Assembly: GCF_014230355.1 (NCBI RefSeq)
Contig: NZ_JACLAX010000009.1
Coordinates: forward strand, 100,216-164,215
Length of the DNA stretch: 64,000 nt
Reading direction: 5' to 3'
DNA from: Novosphingobium piscinae
Lineage (GTDB): Bacteria; Pseudomonadota; Alphaproteobacteria; Sphingomonadales; Sphingomonadaceae
Below, one piece after another: positions 30,609 through 40,171 of the stretch (within the stretch, counting starts at the first letter, position 1; each line of letters opens with the position of its first letter). The translations under genes and the position numbers were made by a program. Below the pieces are notes generated by a model, which was not told where the DNA came from, did no database searches, and worked only from the letters and a program-made list of their open reading frames with translations.

Positions 30609-33248
30609 TCAGGTCCGCAGACGCTCGATCGATTGGGCCAGCAGCACGTAAAGCTTGCCCATGTCGGACGACAGCAGGGTTACGCCCAGCGCATGGCCGT
30701 CGCGGGTCGACAGCAACTGGCGCAGCATCGCTTCGAAATCGTGGATGTAGCGGCTGACGTGGCCGCGGAACTCGTGGTCCTCTTCGTAGAGGCGCACGAT
30801 CTCGCGCTGTTCGGTGGCATCGGCCAGGCGGAGCGCTCGCCGGGTGAAGACCCCGCGGTCGCCCTTGAGATAGGCGGCCCAGGCCATGTCGGTCACCTCG
30901 GTCGACAGCGCCTTGGCCACATCAATCGCGTTGGAATTGAGCGATTCGGTGATCAGCGCCACCCGCCGCGAGAAGTCGTTGTCGACCTGCTCTTCCGCCT
31001 TCTCACGGGCCCGGGCAACGCGCTGCTCGAGATTGCCGGTCAGTTCGTTGACCTTGCTGAGCTGGTCGCGCAGCTGGACCGTGGCCTCGCGGCTGACCCC
31101 GGCGGCGTGGCTCGCGGCCTGCTCGAGCGCACCGACCGCTTCGGCCAAACGCAAGCGCATCGCGCGGTCGATCGCCGCCGCGCTCTCCTCCCCCAGTCGC
31201 TCGGCCACGGCCGAGATCGCGCCGGAGGTATCATCGGTAAGCGTCTGGGCGGCGCTGCGGGCCGCTGCCTCGAGGCTGTCGATCGCCGCGGTCAGCTGGC
31301 TCGCGGCTCGTTCGGTAAGGGCATCGGTGCGGGCGCCGATATCGACCAGCGCCTCGCGGATGTCGCCAACCGCCATGCTGTAGTCCTCGTTCTGCGCCGA
31401 CAGCGAGCGCTGCAGCTGTTCGAGCTCGGCAAAGGTGGCCTTCAGGCTGCCTCTGGTTTCCTCGGCGCTCCGGGCGAGGCTGTTGCCCTGTTCGCGCGCC
31501 TCGCCGACGCTCTCACGCAGGGCGGCAACCCGTGCCTCCCAGTCGACCAGCGCCCCTTCACCGCGCGACAGGGCAGCAGGCAGCTCCTCGCCCGACTGGC
31601 GCGCGCTGGCCTGGAGCAATTCGAGCAGGCGCACGGCGCCGTCGGTCAGCTGGTCGATGGTCGCGCTGGTGCCGTTCAGGGCTTCGCGGCTGCCGGTGAG
31701 GCGATCGGCGAGCGTGGCCAGGCTTGACCCCAGCGTATCCTCGGCCTGGTTGCCGAAGGCGGAAATCGCCGCGATCCGTTCGGACAGGGCTTCAAGCCGG
31801 GCGCTGATCGCTACGGCGCTGTCGGCCAGCTCCTGCTGGCGCGTCGATTGCTCGGCCACGCGCTTGGCCAGCTCCTCGTCGAGCTGGCGGAACAGTTCGG
31901 CGGCGCGGGAGAGTTCACCGGCGTGGCGTTCGCGTGCCTGGTCGAGCCGCTGGTCCATTTCCTCGGAGAACAGGCGGTTGCGCTCGGCCAGCCGCTGGTC
32001 GAACTCCTGCGCCTCTTCCGACAGCTTTTCGATCCGTCGTGTCGCGGCATCGAGCGCATCGCGGTCAAGCCGGTCGAGCCGCTGCACCACGCCAGCGATC
32101 TCGGCCTCGACGCGGTCCTTGGCGGCGATCAGGGCTGCCAGCGCGCCGCTTTCCCCGTCACGCAGTGCCCGGGCGAGGGCATGGCCCTCGTCGCGCAGCG
32201 CGGCGAGCCTTGCCCGCAACGAGGTAAGCGCCTCGGCCTCTTGCTGTTCGAGCTGGCTACGGGTTCGGCCGAGTTCCTCATCGAGCAATGCGGCGCGGTG
32301 CTGCAGCCCGGCCAGCGCGTCGCTCTCGTCGGCGCTGAGGCGGTCGCGCAGCTGGCCCGCGCGATGCTCGAGCATCTCGATCCGGGCCGAGACTGTGGCC
32401 TGCACCTGATCGAGCCGGGTGTCGAACAGCGCGAGCGAGGCGTCGACCCGCTCGTGCAGGCCGGCGATCGCATCGGTGCTGGTACGGCCGGCCCCGGCCA
32501 GCCGGACAAAGCCGTCGGTCAGCTCGCCGAGTGCGGTCTGGGCGGCGTTGCTGGCATGGCCGATCGTGTTGGCCAAATCCTTGGTCGAGCTGGCAATGAC
32601 CGGCAGTTGGCCGCGCAGCCGCTCCATGTTGTCGAGCGCGGTAGTAGAGACCCCGGCGATGGCATCGACCTGGGCACCATTGTCGCGGATCAGGTCCTGC
32701 AGCCGGCCGGCCTGTTCGGACAGGCGGTCGGCCGCCACTCGCCCGAGCGATTCCAGATCACGCGCCTGCGCGGCGATGAACTCGCGGGCGAGGCTGAGCT
32801 CGCGGTTGACCACCGTCAGGCGGCCCTCCAGCCGCGCGGATTCTGCCGCCAGCAGGCGGGCCGCATCGCCGAACCGGCCAGCCTCGCGGCGGCTGTTGCG
32901 CATTGCCAGCAGCCACAGCACGCCAATGAGCAGCAGCGGGACAGCCCAGTCGACGACCAGCGCAATGCCTTCGCGCGGGGTCAGCCCGGCGCTGATGGTG
33001 CGGCGTTGAGCCCACAGGAAGAAACCGCTCCAGCCGCAGGCCGCAAGGCCGGCAAGCGCGGCGGGCAATGCCTCACGCCAGCGATTGCGTTCCACCGTCC
33101 AGGCTGCGGATGTGTCGGCCTGGTCCCCGTCGTCCCAGACCGGGGCCGCCGTCTCGGCCGAATCTGCCTGCGGCAGTGTAGTGTCCTCGCCCGTCAGCGG
33201 CGTTTCGCCGCCGGGCCCGATCGCGACAATGCGCTTTCCCCCAGTCAT
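30609..33248 (-). CDS. Large coiled-coil membrane protein of unknown function
   Basis: An 879-aa protein. Residues 1-55 are hydrophilic and acidic; two membrane helices follow (~59-78, AALAGLAACGWSGFFLWAQ, and ~91-111, GIALVVDWAVPLLLIGVLWL), then some 740 residues of almost unbroken heptad-rich helix with repeated Ala/Leu/Glu/Arg patterns (RHAGELSRAAELFRQLDEEL, for example). The C-terminal ~100 residues (SNAIDVAKALSTEVTDMAWA ... LYEEDHEFRGHVSRYIHDFE) are conserved-looking and globular. The layout, two helices plus a giant cytoplasmic coiled coil, recalls the Caulobacter polarity factor TipN (888 aa), but no sequence identity is claimed. It is divergent from the Hpt-like gene, 71 bp away, which suggests shared control. 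Confidence 0.65.
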   Translation of the reverse strand: MTGGKRIVAIGPGGETPLTGEDTTLPQADSAETAAPVWDDGDQADTSAAWTVERNRWREALPAALAGLAACGWSGFFLWAQRRTISAGLTPREGIALVVDWAVPLLLIGVLWLLAMRNSRREAGRFGDAARLLAAESARLEGRLTVVNRELSLAREFIAAQARDLESLGRVAADRLSEQAGRLQDLIRDNGAQVDAIAGVSTTALDNMERLRGQLPVIASSTKDLANTIGHASNAAQTALGELTDGFVRLAGAGRTSTDAIAGLHERVDASLALFDTRLDQVQATVSARIEMLEHRAGQLRDRLSADESDALAGLQHRAALLDEELGRTRSQLEQQEAEALTSLRARLAALRDEGHALARALRDGESGALAALIAAKDRVEAEIAGVVQRLDRLDRDALDAATRRIEKLSEEAQEFDQRLAERNRLFSEEMDQRLDQARERHAGELSRAAELFRQLDEELAKRVAEQSTRQQELADSAVAISARLEALSERIAAISAFGNQAEDTLGSSLATLADRLTGSREALNGTSATIDQLTDGAVRLLELLQASARQSGEELPAALSRGEGALVDWEARVAALRESVGEAREQGNSLARSAEETRGSLKATFAELEQLQRSLSAQNEDYSMAVGDIREALVDIGARTDALTERAASQLTAAIDSLEAAARSAAQTLTDDTSGAISAVAERLGEESAAAIDRAMRLRLAEAVGALEQAASHAAGVSREATVQLRDQLSKVNELTGNLEQRVARAREKAEEQVDNDFSRRVALITESLNSNAIDVAKALSTEVTDMAWAAYLKGDRGVFTRRALRLADATEQREIVRLYEEDHEFRGHVSRYIHDFEAMLRQLLSTRDGHALGVTLLSSDMGKLYVLLAQSIERLRT

Positions 33249-33319
33249 GCCGGTACGCTACCACGCAGACCAGCGGCGAGAAACCCCGCCTTAACCCTCT
33301 TCGTCGCATAAGCAGCGCC

Positions 33320-33631
33320 ATGGTTCTTCATGCCGGCGCCCTTGATGAGACCCTGGCCGCGGCCGCCGGGAGCGATCCCGCGCTGGCGGCGGAACTCCGC
33401 GCCGCCTTTGCCGAGAGCCTGGCCAACCATGTCAACCTGCTGCAGCGCGCGCGTTGCGATGCCAACTGGCACGTGGCGGCCTTGCGCATCCGCGGGTTGG
33501 CGGCGAGCTTTCAGGTCCAGCCGCTGATCGACCTCGCCGATGCCGCACTGGCTGCCGCCCCCGGCGAGCCGACTGTGGTGCGTGCCCTGTCCGGCTTCGC
33601 CGCCGATCTGGCGGGGACCGGTCCTGCCTGA
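33320..33631 (+). CDS. Histidine-phosphotransfer (Hpt)-like protein lacking the active histidine
   Basis: A 103-aa all-helical protein. Residues ~25-75 (AFAESLANHVNLLQRARCDA, NWHVAALRIRGLAASFQVQP, LIDLADAALAAAP) have the helix pattern of Hpt domains. Aligned to the canonical AHTLKGSSANLG motif, ALRIRGLAASFQ keeps the Gly and the small-residue run but has Leu55 where the phosphorylated His should be and Arg58 for Lys. If the alignment is right it cannot relay phosphate and may instead bind or inhibit a receiver domain. It begins a four-gene plus-strand cluster. The Hpt assignment is tentative. Confidence 0.5.
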   Translation: MVLHAGALDETLAAAAGSDPALAAELRAAFAESLANHVNLLQRARCDANWHVAALRIRGLAASFQVQPLIDLADAALAAAPGEPTVVRALSGFAADLAGTGPA

Positions 33632-33778
33632 ACGCTGCGGCCGGGACCGTCCGGCTGAACCGACCGTTTCACGATCACCGCCGGGAGCTTGGGCTTGGCA
33701 GGTCCGGGCCGCGGTTCTACAACCGCGCGTCCGCGGCCATGTCCGCGGCATGGCAGGAGACGGGGTCTGCGCGTCGGA

Positions 33779-34990
33779 TTGTTGACTGCAAGCGAGCCGG
33801 CCATTGCGGGGCAGGCTCCCGCGCCCGCGTTTCTGCGGGTCGGTGGCGCCCTGGTCGCCCGGCACCAGGTGGCTCTGGCGCTGGCTGCGGGCTGCCGCCG
33901 GATCGTGGTCATCGCCCGTGACTTCACAGCCGAGTTCGCCAGCCTTCAGCGCGATGCCGAGGAGGCTGGCGCGTCATTCCACGTGGTCGCTGCGGCAACC
34001 GGGCTGACTGGTCTGGTAACAGCCGCCGACGAGGTGCTGGCGCTGGCCGAGGGGCTGCTACCGACCCCCGGCGACGCGCTGCCGCTGTTTGCTAGCGGGC
34101 AGGGGGTCATCGTGCTTCCCGCCGACCACGGCACTGCGGCCGGATTTGAGCGGATCGACCTTGCCCAAGCCTGGGCCGGGATGATGCTGGTGCCAGGCCG
34201 GCTGGTCGATCGGCTCATGGACCTGCCTGCCGATGTCGATGCCGTTTCGGCGTTGTTGCGGATCGCGCTACAGGCGGGTGTCTCGTTGCGGCCCGTGCCT
34301 GAGGCGGTGCGCAGCGGCGGTCGCTGGCTGCTGATCCGTAACGAGGTCGATGCCCAGGCCGCCGAAGAGGGCTGGATGGTGCGCCACACCGCCGATGGAC
34401 CGGGTACGCCGGGTCCGGCGATGGCGCGACTGCTGGTGCGGCACTTTGGCGCCGCCATGCTGCACGAGGGCAGCAGCCGCATCATCGGCCTCGGTCTTTC
34501 GGGGTTGTTGGCCATTCTTGCCCTGGCAGCCGGGTGGTTCGGCAGCCTCGTCGGCGGCTTCGCCCTGCTGGCCGCGGCGGAGGTGGTGCTGGGAACCAGC
34601 TTGCTCCTGGTCAGCTTGCACCAGGGTGCGCTACGCCAAGGGCCGCGTCGGCTGTGGGCCTCGGGCGCCGCTGGTGTGGCATTCGATCTGGCGCTGGTTG
34701 CACTGCTCGTTCTGGCGCTGCCGCTTTTGCCCGGACAGACCCTGGCTGAACGCGGATTTCCTGCGGTGGTCTTGCTCGGGCTGTTGCGGGTTCTGCCGAG
34801 GGTCCTCCCTGGCCGGGTGATGGCCTGGCTCGAGGACCGGTTGGTTCTGACCGCGCTGTTCGCGGTGCTGGCCGCAGGCCACGTGCTGGCCCCCGCAATT
34901 CTGGGGATGAGCCTCGTTCTCCTGATGGCGGCGCTGGTGCTGATCGGTAGACGGGATGCCGCCAAGGCAACAATCATAACCGGGGCTTAA
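33779..34990 (+). CDS. Nucleotidyltransferase-like domain fused to a multi-helix membrane domain
   Basis: A ~403-aa protein of unknown function. Residues ~15-210 resemble a nucleotide-sugar-type transferase fold (FLRVGGALVARHQVALALAA, GCRRIVVIARDF, VIVLPADHGTAAGFERIDLA) but the GxGxR signature loop is not seen. Residues ~245-400 hold five or six membrane helices (IIGLGLSGLLAILALAAGWF, FALLAAAEVVLGTSLLLVSL and others). This recalls cytidylyltransferase/CDP-alcohol phosphotransferase fusions, yet the CDP-alcohol motif D-x2-D-G is missing. The start is a TTG at 33779 or 33782 by the end of the upstream spacer; no ATG fits well. It lies 23 bp before the DUF2336-like gene. Confidence 0.55.
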   Translation: MLTASEPAIAGQAPAPAFLRVGGALVARHQVALALAAGCRRIVVIARDFTAEFASLQRDAEEAGASFHVVAAATGLTGLVTAADEVLALAEGLLPTPGDALPLFASGQGVIVLPADHGTAAGFERIDLAQAWAGMMLVPGRLVDRLMDLPADVDAVSALLRIALQAGVSLRPVPEAVRSGGRWLLIRNEVDAQAAEEGWMVRHTADGPGTPGPAMARLLVRHFGAAMLHEGSSRIIGLGLSGLLAILALAAGWFGSLVGGFALLAAAEVVLGTSLLLVSLHQGALRQGPRRLWASGAAGVAFDLALVALLVLALPLLPGQTLAERGFPAVVLLGLLRVLPRVLPGRVMAWLEDRLVLTALFAVLAAGHVLAPAILGMSLVLLMAALVLIGRRDAAKATIITGA

Positions 34991-35013
34991 CCACGCTGTT
35001 CTATTCCACCGCC

Positions 35014-35928
35014 ATGAACTCCGCTGGTCCGCCAATCCCGGATGCCGTGTCCGGCCTCGATCCCTTGTGGAACGAACTCGCGCGCGACCGCCGCGATGGT
35101 GCTGCACTCGGACCGGTTCTGCGGCATCTGGTCCGTGGAGAGAGCAATCCGTTGCTGGGCGAGGAGCCGATTGCCCGCACCCGCGCGATGGTCGCTTCGC
35201 TTACGGTCGAGCTGCTGCGCCCGCTGGGCGAGCCGGAGGTTGCTGTCTGGAACGACGCGCTGGGCGCTGCGCTGATCGATACGGCTGGCCTGGTTGACCA
35301 CGTTCACGCTCTGGCGGTGGAAGGGCAGGTCCTGGCGCGCCTTGCCGAACGGGGTATCGATCCGCTGCTGCCACCGCTGGTGCAGGACCGGATCAGTGCC
35401 AGTGATCCGCAGCTTGCCGGTCTGGCCATGACGCTGATGGCTGCTCAGACCCGGTTCGTGCGCCGCCACCAGCGCATGGAGCTGGCTGCGGCGGACCTGC
35501 CGGCGGACCTGTTCGGCGCGGCGATCTCTACCTTGGCTCGCCGGACCGCCGATGCGGGGGCCGAGGCGGTAGCCGCATGGCGCGCCGGATTCGATGAGCG
35601 GCGTGGACGGTTGGGCCTGCTCGCGCAGCTCGGATTGGGCTTGGGCGACGATTTTGCGGCCGCGCTGGACCCGGCGCAGGCTGGTTTCTCGCTGTTTGTG
35701 ACCGCCGTGTCGCTCCTCACCGGACAGGATCGTGACGAGGTCCTGCTCGCCGCGGCAAGCGGCCGGCCGCTGCGCCTGGCACTCCTGCTGGCGGCGGCCG
35801 GGCTCGAACCGGCCGCGCGCGAGGCCGTGATCCTCTGCCTTCAGCCCGAAGCAAGCCCGCCGCCGCACTGGTTCCTGGTTGACAGCCATCAGGCAGCCGA
35901 ACTCCTGGCGCAGGGGCAGGGGGGATGA
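35014..35928 (+). CDS. DUF2336-like helical-repeat protein
   Basis: A 304-aa cytoplasmic protein made of short helices rich in Ala, Leu and Asp (EEPIARTRAMVASLTVELLR, LVDHVHALAVEGQVLARLAE, ISASDPQLAGLAMTLMAAQT, FVRRHQRMELAAADLPADLF). The pattern is like alphaproteobacterial DUF2336/HEAT-like proteins, often encoded next to signalling genes; the assignment is from pattern memory, not from a search. No catalytic motif is visible. Its stop overlaps the ATG of the kinase-like gene by 4 bp, so the two are co-translated and may act together. Confidence 0.5.
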   Translation: MNSAGPPIPDAVSGLDPLWNELARDRRDGAALGPVLRHLVRGESNPLLGEEPIARTRAMVASLTVELLRPLGEPEVAVWNDALGAALIDTAGLVDHVHALAVEGQVLARLAERGIDPLLPPLVQDRISASDPQLAGLAMTLMAAQTRFVRRHQRMELAAADLPADLFGAAISTLARRTADAGAEAVAAWRAGFDERRGRLGLLAQLGLGLGDDFAAALDPAQAGFSLFVTAVSLLTGQDRDEVLLAAASGRPLRLALLLAAAGLEPAAREAVILCLQPEASPPPHWFLVDSHQAAELLAQGQGG

Positions 35929-37322
35929 CCACGCCTCCACTCGCGCCACCCTCGGTGCCGCAGGTTCACGGGGCGATTGCCCGGACCGATTCTGAGGACC
36001 GCTTGGTGGCCGCGGACGAGCCGCTGCTCGGCCTGCAACTGCGCTGCGGTGGCGATGTGCCTGGCGCCATCGCCATTCCTGCGCTGCGCGAGGCAGTGGG
36101 CAAGGCGCGTGCGCTCGGCTTGCGGATTGCCCGCCCGATCATTGCCCAGGACGGAGCCGAGAGCGTGACGGCCTGGGTCGAGATCGAACCGGCTGTCGAT
36201 GGTTGCCAGATCGAGCTCAGGCACTGGCGGTCCAGGCCCCTGCCGGTCGAGGATGAGGCTGCAATCGCACGACGCAAGCTGGCGGTCGAGCGCCAGATCG
36301 CCGAACTCCACGCGCGGCTCGATGCGCGCCAGAACGTCCTTTACGCCGCAGCCGAATCGACCGAGCTGGCGGCGCTCGCCGCGCGGATGGACAGCGCCCG
36401 CGGGCGGCCCTGGACCGATTTCGTCTCGATCCCGGGCAGTGCCCATCAGCAGCCGCTGCACTGGCGGCTGCTCGATGGCGCCCCGGTCGCGGTGGAAGGA
36501 TCGGCCCGGCCCTGGCGGGCGACGCTGGTTCCGGTGGGCCTGCCTGGCAGCGAGCCTGCCGGGTTCGAGCTTTACCTCGGCTCGGACCTTCCCGCCGCCT
36601 CGCAGTCTGAGGCGAACCCGGTGGCAGCCCAGATCCGCGCACGGATGATCGGCCGCGAGGTGGCCCCGGTGCTGCGCCAGCCCATCGCCCGGATCATCGC
36701 CAATGCGGAAACCATTCGCTCCAGGCTCGCCGGCCCGCTCAGCGAGGAATACAGCGCCTATGCCGCCGATATCGCCACGGCTGGCCAGCACCTGCTCGCG
36801 CTGATCGATGATCTGACCGATCTCGAAGTGGTCGAGGCGGATGATTTCAGCACTGCGCCCGATCGGATCGATCTTGCCGAGGTGGCGCGGCAAGCTGCCG
36901 GCATTCTTGGCGTCAAGGCGCGCGAGCGCGGCATCGTCATCGATGCACCGCGTCCCGGCGAAAGCCTGCCCGCAGTCGCCGAGTTCCGCCGCGTGCTCCA
37001 GGTCCTGCTCAACCTGGTCGGAAATGCCCTGCGTTATGCTCCGGAAGGGTCGCAGATCTGGATCCGGCTTGAGGACGAGGCTGGCCTTGCGCGGGTGATC
37101 GTGGCTGACCAGGGACCGGGGCTCGATCCCGCGCAGCAGCGCAAGGTATTCGAGAAGTTCGAGCGGCTTGGCCGCAGCGGCGATGGCGGCTCGGGGCTGG
37201 GGCTTTACATCTCGCGCCGCCTCGCCCGCGCGATGGGCGGCGACCTCACCGTTGACAGCGCGCCTGGCCAGGGCGCGCGTTTCGTGCTGACGGTCCCGGG
37301 CGATCTGCCGGTTTCACGCTGA
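35925..37322 (+). CDS. Sensor histidine kinase-like protein with Pro in place of the phosphoacceptor His
   Basis: A 465-aa soluble protein without membrane helices. The C-terminal ATPase domain is complete: N box N363-LVGN367-ALRYAPEGS, G1 DQGPGLDPAQQ, F-box VFEKFERLG and G2 GGSGLGLYISRRLARAMGG. The dimerisation helix at ~244-265 reads PVLRQPIARIIANAE, which aligns without gaps to the canonical HELRTPLNAIIGFAE except that the phosphorylated His is Pro248 and the next Glu is Val. So it can probably bind ATP but not autophosphorylate in the normal way. The N-terminal ~240 residues hold a coiled segment (AIARRKLAVERQIAELHARL) and a PAS/GAF-like region without clear ligands. It is coupled to the upstream DUF2336-like gene. 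Confidence 0.7.
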   Translation: MTTPPLAPPSVPQVHGAIARTDSEDRLVAADEPLLGLQLRCGGDVPGAIAIPALREAVGKARALGLRIARPIIAQDGAESVTAWVEIEPAVDGCQIELRHWRSRPLPVEDEAAIARRKLAVERQIAELHARLDARQNVLYAAAESTELAALAARMDSARGRPWTDFVSIPGSAHQQPLHWRLLDGAPVAVEGSARPWRATLVPVGLPGSEPAGFELYLGSDLPAASQSEANPVAAQIRARMIGREVAPVLRQPIARIIANAETIRSRLAGPLSEEYSAYAADIATAGQHLLALIDDLTDLEVVEADDFSTAPDRIDLAEVARQAAGILGVKARERGIVIDAPRPGESLPAVAEFRRVLQVLLNLVGNALRYAPEGSQIWIRLEDEAGLARVIVADQGPGLDPAQQRKVFEKFERLGRSGDGGSGLGLYISRRLARAMGGDLTVDSAPGQGARFVLTVPGDLPVSR

Positions 37323-37363
37323 CCCTCATTTTCGCTGGCTTGCGCCGCGCCCACCAACAACAA

Positions 37364-37395
37364 CGGCGCCGATCCCGGGATCGGCGCCGTTTCTT
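37364..37395. terminator. Bidirectional terminator, 28-bp perfect palindrome
   Basis: Positions 37364-37391 form a perfect palindrome with 14-bp arms (acggcgccgatccc / gggatcggcgccgt), flanked by TTTCTTG on the right and AACAACAA on the left. It lies between the convergent kinase-like gene and gltA, so it can stop transcription from both sides. Confidence 0.85.
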
Positions 37396-37413
37396 GCTCG
37401 GTTGGTCTCGCGA

Positions 37414-38694
37414 TCAGCGCTGGCTGAGCGGCACGTAGTCGCGCTGCGTCGGGCCGGTGTAGAGTTGCCGCGGACGGCCGATCTTCTGGCCCGGGTCCGA
37501 AATCATCTCGTTCCACTGCGCCACCCAGCCAACGGTGCGGGCCAGGGCAAACAGCACAGTGAACATGGTGGTCGGGAAGCCGATCGCCGACAGAATGATG
37601 CCCGAGTAGAAGTCCACGTTGGGGAACAGCTTCTTCTCGACGAAGTAAGGATCGTTGAGTGCGATTTCCTCAAGCCGCAGCGCGGTCTCGAACAGCGGGT
37701 CGGTGACCTTGAGTGCGTCGAACACCTCGCGGACGGTCTTCTGCATGACCGTCGCGCGCGGATCGTAGTTCTTGTAGACGCGGTGGCCGAAGCCCATCAG
37801 GCGGAACGGATCGTTCTTGTCCTTGGCGCGTGCGATGTAGTGCGGGATCTTGTCCGGAGTCCCGATTTCCTTGAGCATGTTGAGTGCGGCTTCGTTCGCA
37901 CCGCCATGCGCCGGGCCCCACAGGCAGGCGATGCCGGCCGCGATGCAGGCGAAGGGATTGGCGCCCGAGGATCCGGCGAGCCGCACCGTCGAGGTCGACG
38001 CGTTCTGCTCATGATCGGCGTGGAGGATGAAGATCCGGTCCATCGCCTTCTCGACCGCCGGGATTACCTCGTATTCTTCGGCCGGAACGCCGAAGGTCAT
38101 GCGCAGGAAGTTGCCGGCATAGGACAGATCGTTGCGCGGATAGACAAAGGGCTGGCCGACCGAATACTTGTAGGCCATCGCTGCGATCGTCGGCATCTTG
38201 GCGATCAGGCGGTGGGCGCTGATCCGGCGCTGGTCGGGATCGGAGATGTCGGTCGAATCGTGGTAGAAGGCCGAGAGCGCGCCGACCACGCCGCACATCA
38301 CCGCCATGGGGTGTGCGTCACGGCGGAAACCGCTGAAGAAGCTGCTGAGCTGCTCGTGCACCATGGTGTGGCGCGTGATCGTGCGGGTGAAATCGGTGAG
38401 TTCGGCCTGGCTCGGCAGTTCGCCGTTGAGCAGCAGGTAGCAGACCTCCATGAAGCTGGAGCCCTCGGCCAGTTGGCCGATCGGATAGCCGCGATGGAGC
38501 AGCACGCCCTCGTCGCCGTCGATGTAGGTCAGCGCGCTCTCGCAGCTGGCGGTCGAGGTGAAGCCGGGATCATACGTGAACAGCCCGGTCTGGGCATAGA
38601 GCTTGCGGATGTCGACCACGTCCGGGCCGACCGAGCCGCTCAGCACGGGAAATTCGAAATCGGCGCCACCGGCGTTCAGCTTTGCGTTACCCAC
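37414..38694 (-). CDS. gltA: Citrate synthase
   Basis: A 426-aa type II enzyme condensing acetyl-CoA and oxaloacetate, the entry of the TCA cycle. Segments: [20 protein letters not shown] near the N-terminus, [40 protein letters not shown] (catalytic His), [20 protein letters not shown] (second catalytic His) and [20 protein letters not shown] (catalytic Asp region just before). The length fits the hexameric NADH-sensitive type of Gram-negative bacteria. It lies 16 bp downstream of gltX on the minus strand, probably in one transcript. Confidence 0.97.
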   Translation of the reverse strand: MGNAKLNAGGADFEFPVLSGSVGPDVVDIRKLYAQTGLFTYDPGFTSTASCESALTYIDGDEGVLLHRGYPIGQLAEGSSFMEVCYLLLNGELPSQAELTDFTRTITRHTMVHEQLSSFFSGFRRDAHPMAVMCGVVGALSAFYHDSTDISDPDQRRISAHRLIAKMPTIAAMAYKYSVGQPFVYPRNDLSYAGNFLRMTFGVPAEEYEVIPAVEKAMDRIFILHADHEQNASTSTVRLAGSSGANPFACIAAGIACLWGPAHGGANEAALNMLKEIGTPDKIPHYIARAKDKNDPFRLMGFGHRVYKNYDPRATVMQKTVREVFDALKVTDPLFETALRLEEIALNDPYFVEKKLFPNVDFYSGIILSAIGFPTTMFTVLFALARTVGWVAQWNEMISDPGQKIGRPRQLYTGPTQRDYVPLSQR

Positions 38695-38710
38695 CTGTCC
38701 AACTCCTTAC

Positions 38711-40171
38711 TTATAAGGCATTCGCAGCCGGAACCGCCTGCGCGGCGATCCGCGCGAGGCTTTCGTCCCGTCCGAGCAATTCAAGCACGTCGAAAATGCC
38801 GGGCGACGTTGTCTGCCCGGTCAGCGCCGCGCGCAAAGGCTGCGCCAGCTTGCCCAGGCCAAGGCCCCAGTCCCCGGCGGCCTGCTTGAGCGTGGCCTCT
38901 AGCGCTGCGGTTGTCCAGTCGGCGTGACCGCTCAGCAGCTCGGAGATCTGGCCCAGCAGGGCGCGCGCCTCGGTGGTCAGCAGGGCCGTCGCCTTGTCGT
39001 CGAGCGATAGTGGACGCTGGGCGAACAGGAAGCCGGCTCCGGCAGCCAGGTCGTTCAGGTCACGGGCCCGGACCTTCAGCACCGGCATGGCCCGTGTCAG
39101 CAGGTCCAGGTCCGGCTCATCCGGGATCCGTGGCGCAACCAGCGCCGCCAGCGCGGCATCATCGGCTTCACGCAGATAGTGGCCGTTCAGGTTCTGCAGC
39201 TTGGCAAGGTCGAATCGCGAGGGACTCTTGCCGACGTGGGCGATATCGAACCATTCCTGTGCCTGGGCCCGGCTGATGATCTCGTCGTCGCCGTGTCCCC
39301 AGCCGAGCCGGAGCAGATAGTTGAACAGGGCTTCGGGCAGAATGCCAAGCTCGTCGCGATAGGCGTCGACGCCGAGCGCACCATGGCGCTTCGACAGCTT
39401 GGCCCCATCAGACCCGTGAATCAACGGGACATGGGCATAGACCGGATCGAACCAGCCGCCCTCGATCGCCTGCATGCCGCGGACGATCACAAGCTGGCGG
39501 AAGGCGTTGTTGAGGTGATCGTCGCCACGGATAACGTGGGTCACGCCCATGTCATGGTCGTCAACCACGACGGCCAGCATGTAGGTGGGCGTGCCATCGC
39601 TGCGCAGGAGGACGAAATCGTCGATCTCCTCGTTGCGGACGGTCACCTTGCCCTGGACCAGGTCCTCGATCACCGCTTCGCCTTCGCGAGGGGCCTTGAT
39701 GCGCACGACATAGGGCTGATCGACCGGCCAGGTCTCGGGGGTCGCATCACGCCATTCGCTCTCGATCCGGAAGGGCTTGCGTTCGGCCTGCGCGCGTTCC
39801 CGCCGGGCGGCGAGTTCCTCGCTGGTGAGATAGCAGCGGTAGGCCTTGCCCGCTGCCAGTAGGGCGTGGGCGACCGCAGCGTGGCGGTCGGAGCGGGCAA
39901 ACTGGAACACCGGCGGTTCGTCTCCGCCCAGGCCCAGCCAGTCCAGCCCGTCGAAGATCGCGGCAATGGCAGGCTCGGTTGAGCGGGAGCGATCAGTATC
40001 CTCGATGCGCAAAAGGTACTTGCCGCCATGATGGCGGGCAAACAGCCAATTGAACAGGGCCGTGCGCGCGCCGCCGATGTGGAGATAGCCGGTGGGCGAG
40101 GGGGCGAAGCGGGTTACCACGCCACGACCGCTGTCAGTCGCCGCGTCAGTCAACCTGCTGCTTGCCATCAT
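38711..40171 (-). CDS. gltX: Glutamyl-tRNA synthetase
   Basis: A 486-aa class I aminoacyl-tRNA synthetase charging tRNA-Glu. The HIGH motif is in [20 protein letters not shown] and the KMSKS motif in [20 protein letters not shown]. Between them are [20 protein letters not shown] and [20 protein letters not shown]. The C-terminal helical anticodon-binding part spans ~330-486. A second ATG three bases downstream (40168) is an equally good start; the short N-terminal extension before VVTRFAPSP is variable in the family. The gene is divergent from comEC. Confidence 0.96.
   Translation of the reverse strand: MMASSRLTDAATDSGRGVVTRFAPSPTGYLHIGGARTALFNWLFARHHGGKYLLRIEDTDRSRSTEPAIAAIFDGLDWLGLGGDEPPVFQFARSDRHAAVAHALLAAGKAYRCYLTSEELAARRERAQAERKPFRIESEWRDATPETWPVDQPYVVRIKAPREGEAVIEDLVQGKVTVRNEEIDDFVLLRSDGTPTYMLAVVVDDHDMGVTHVIRGDDHLNNAFRQLVIVRGMQAIEGGWFDPVYAHVPLIHGSDGAKLSKRHGALGVDAYRDELGILPEALFNYLLRLGWGHGDDEIISRAQAQEWFDIAHVGKSPSRFDLAKLQNLNGHYLREADDAALAALVAPRIPDEPDLDLLTRAMPVLKVRARDLNDLAAGAGFLFAQRPLSLDDKATALLTTEARALLGQISELLSGHADWTTAALEATLKQAAGDWGLGLGKLAQPLRAALTGQTTSPGIFDVLELLGRDESLARIAAQAVPAANAL

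Noticed and set aside
31848..33311. A 487-codon plus-strand frame
   Set aside because: It is antisense to the coiled-coil gene. The minus-strand frame is longer and shows heptads and membrane helices, while this one has no domain features.
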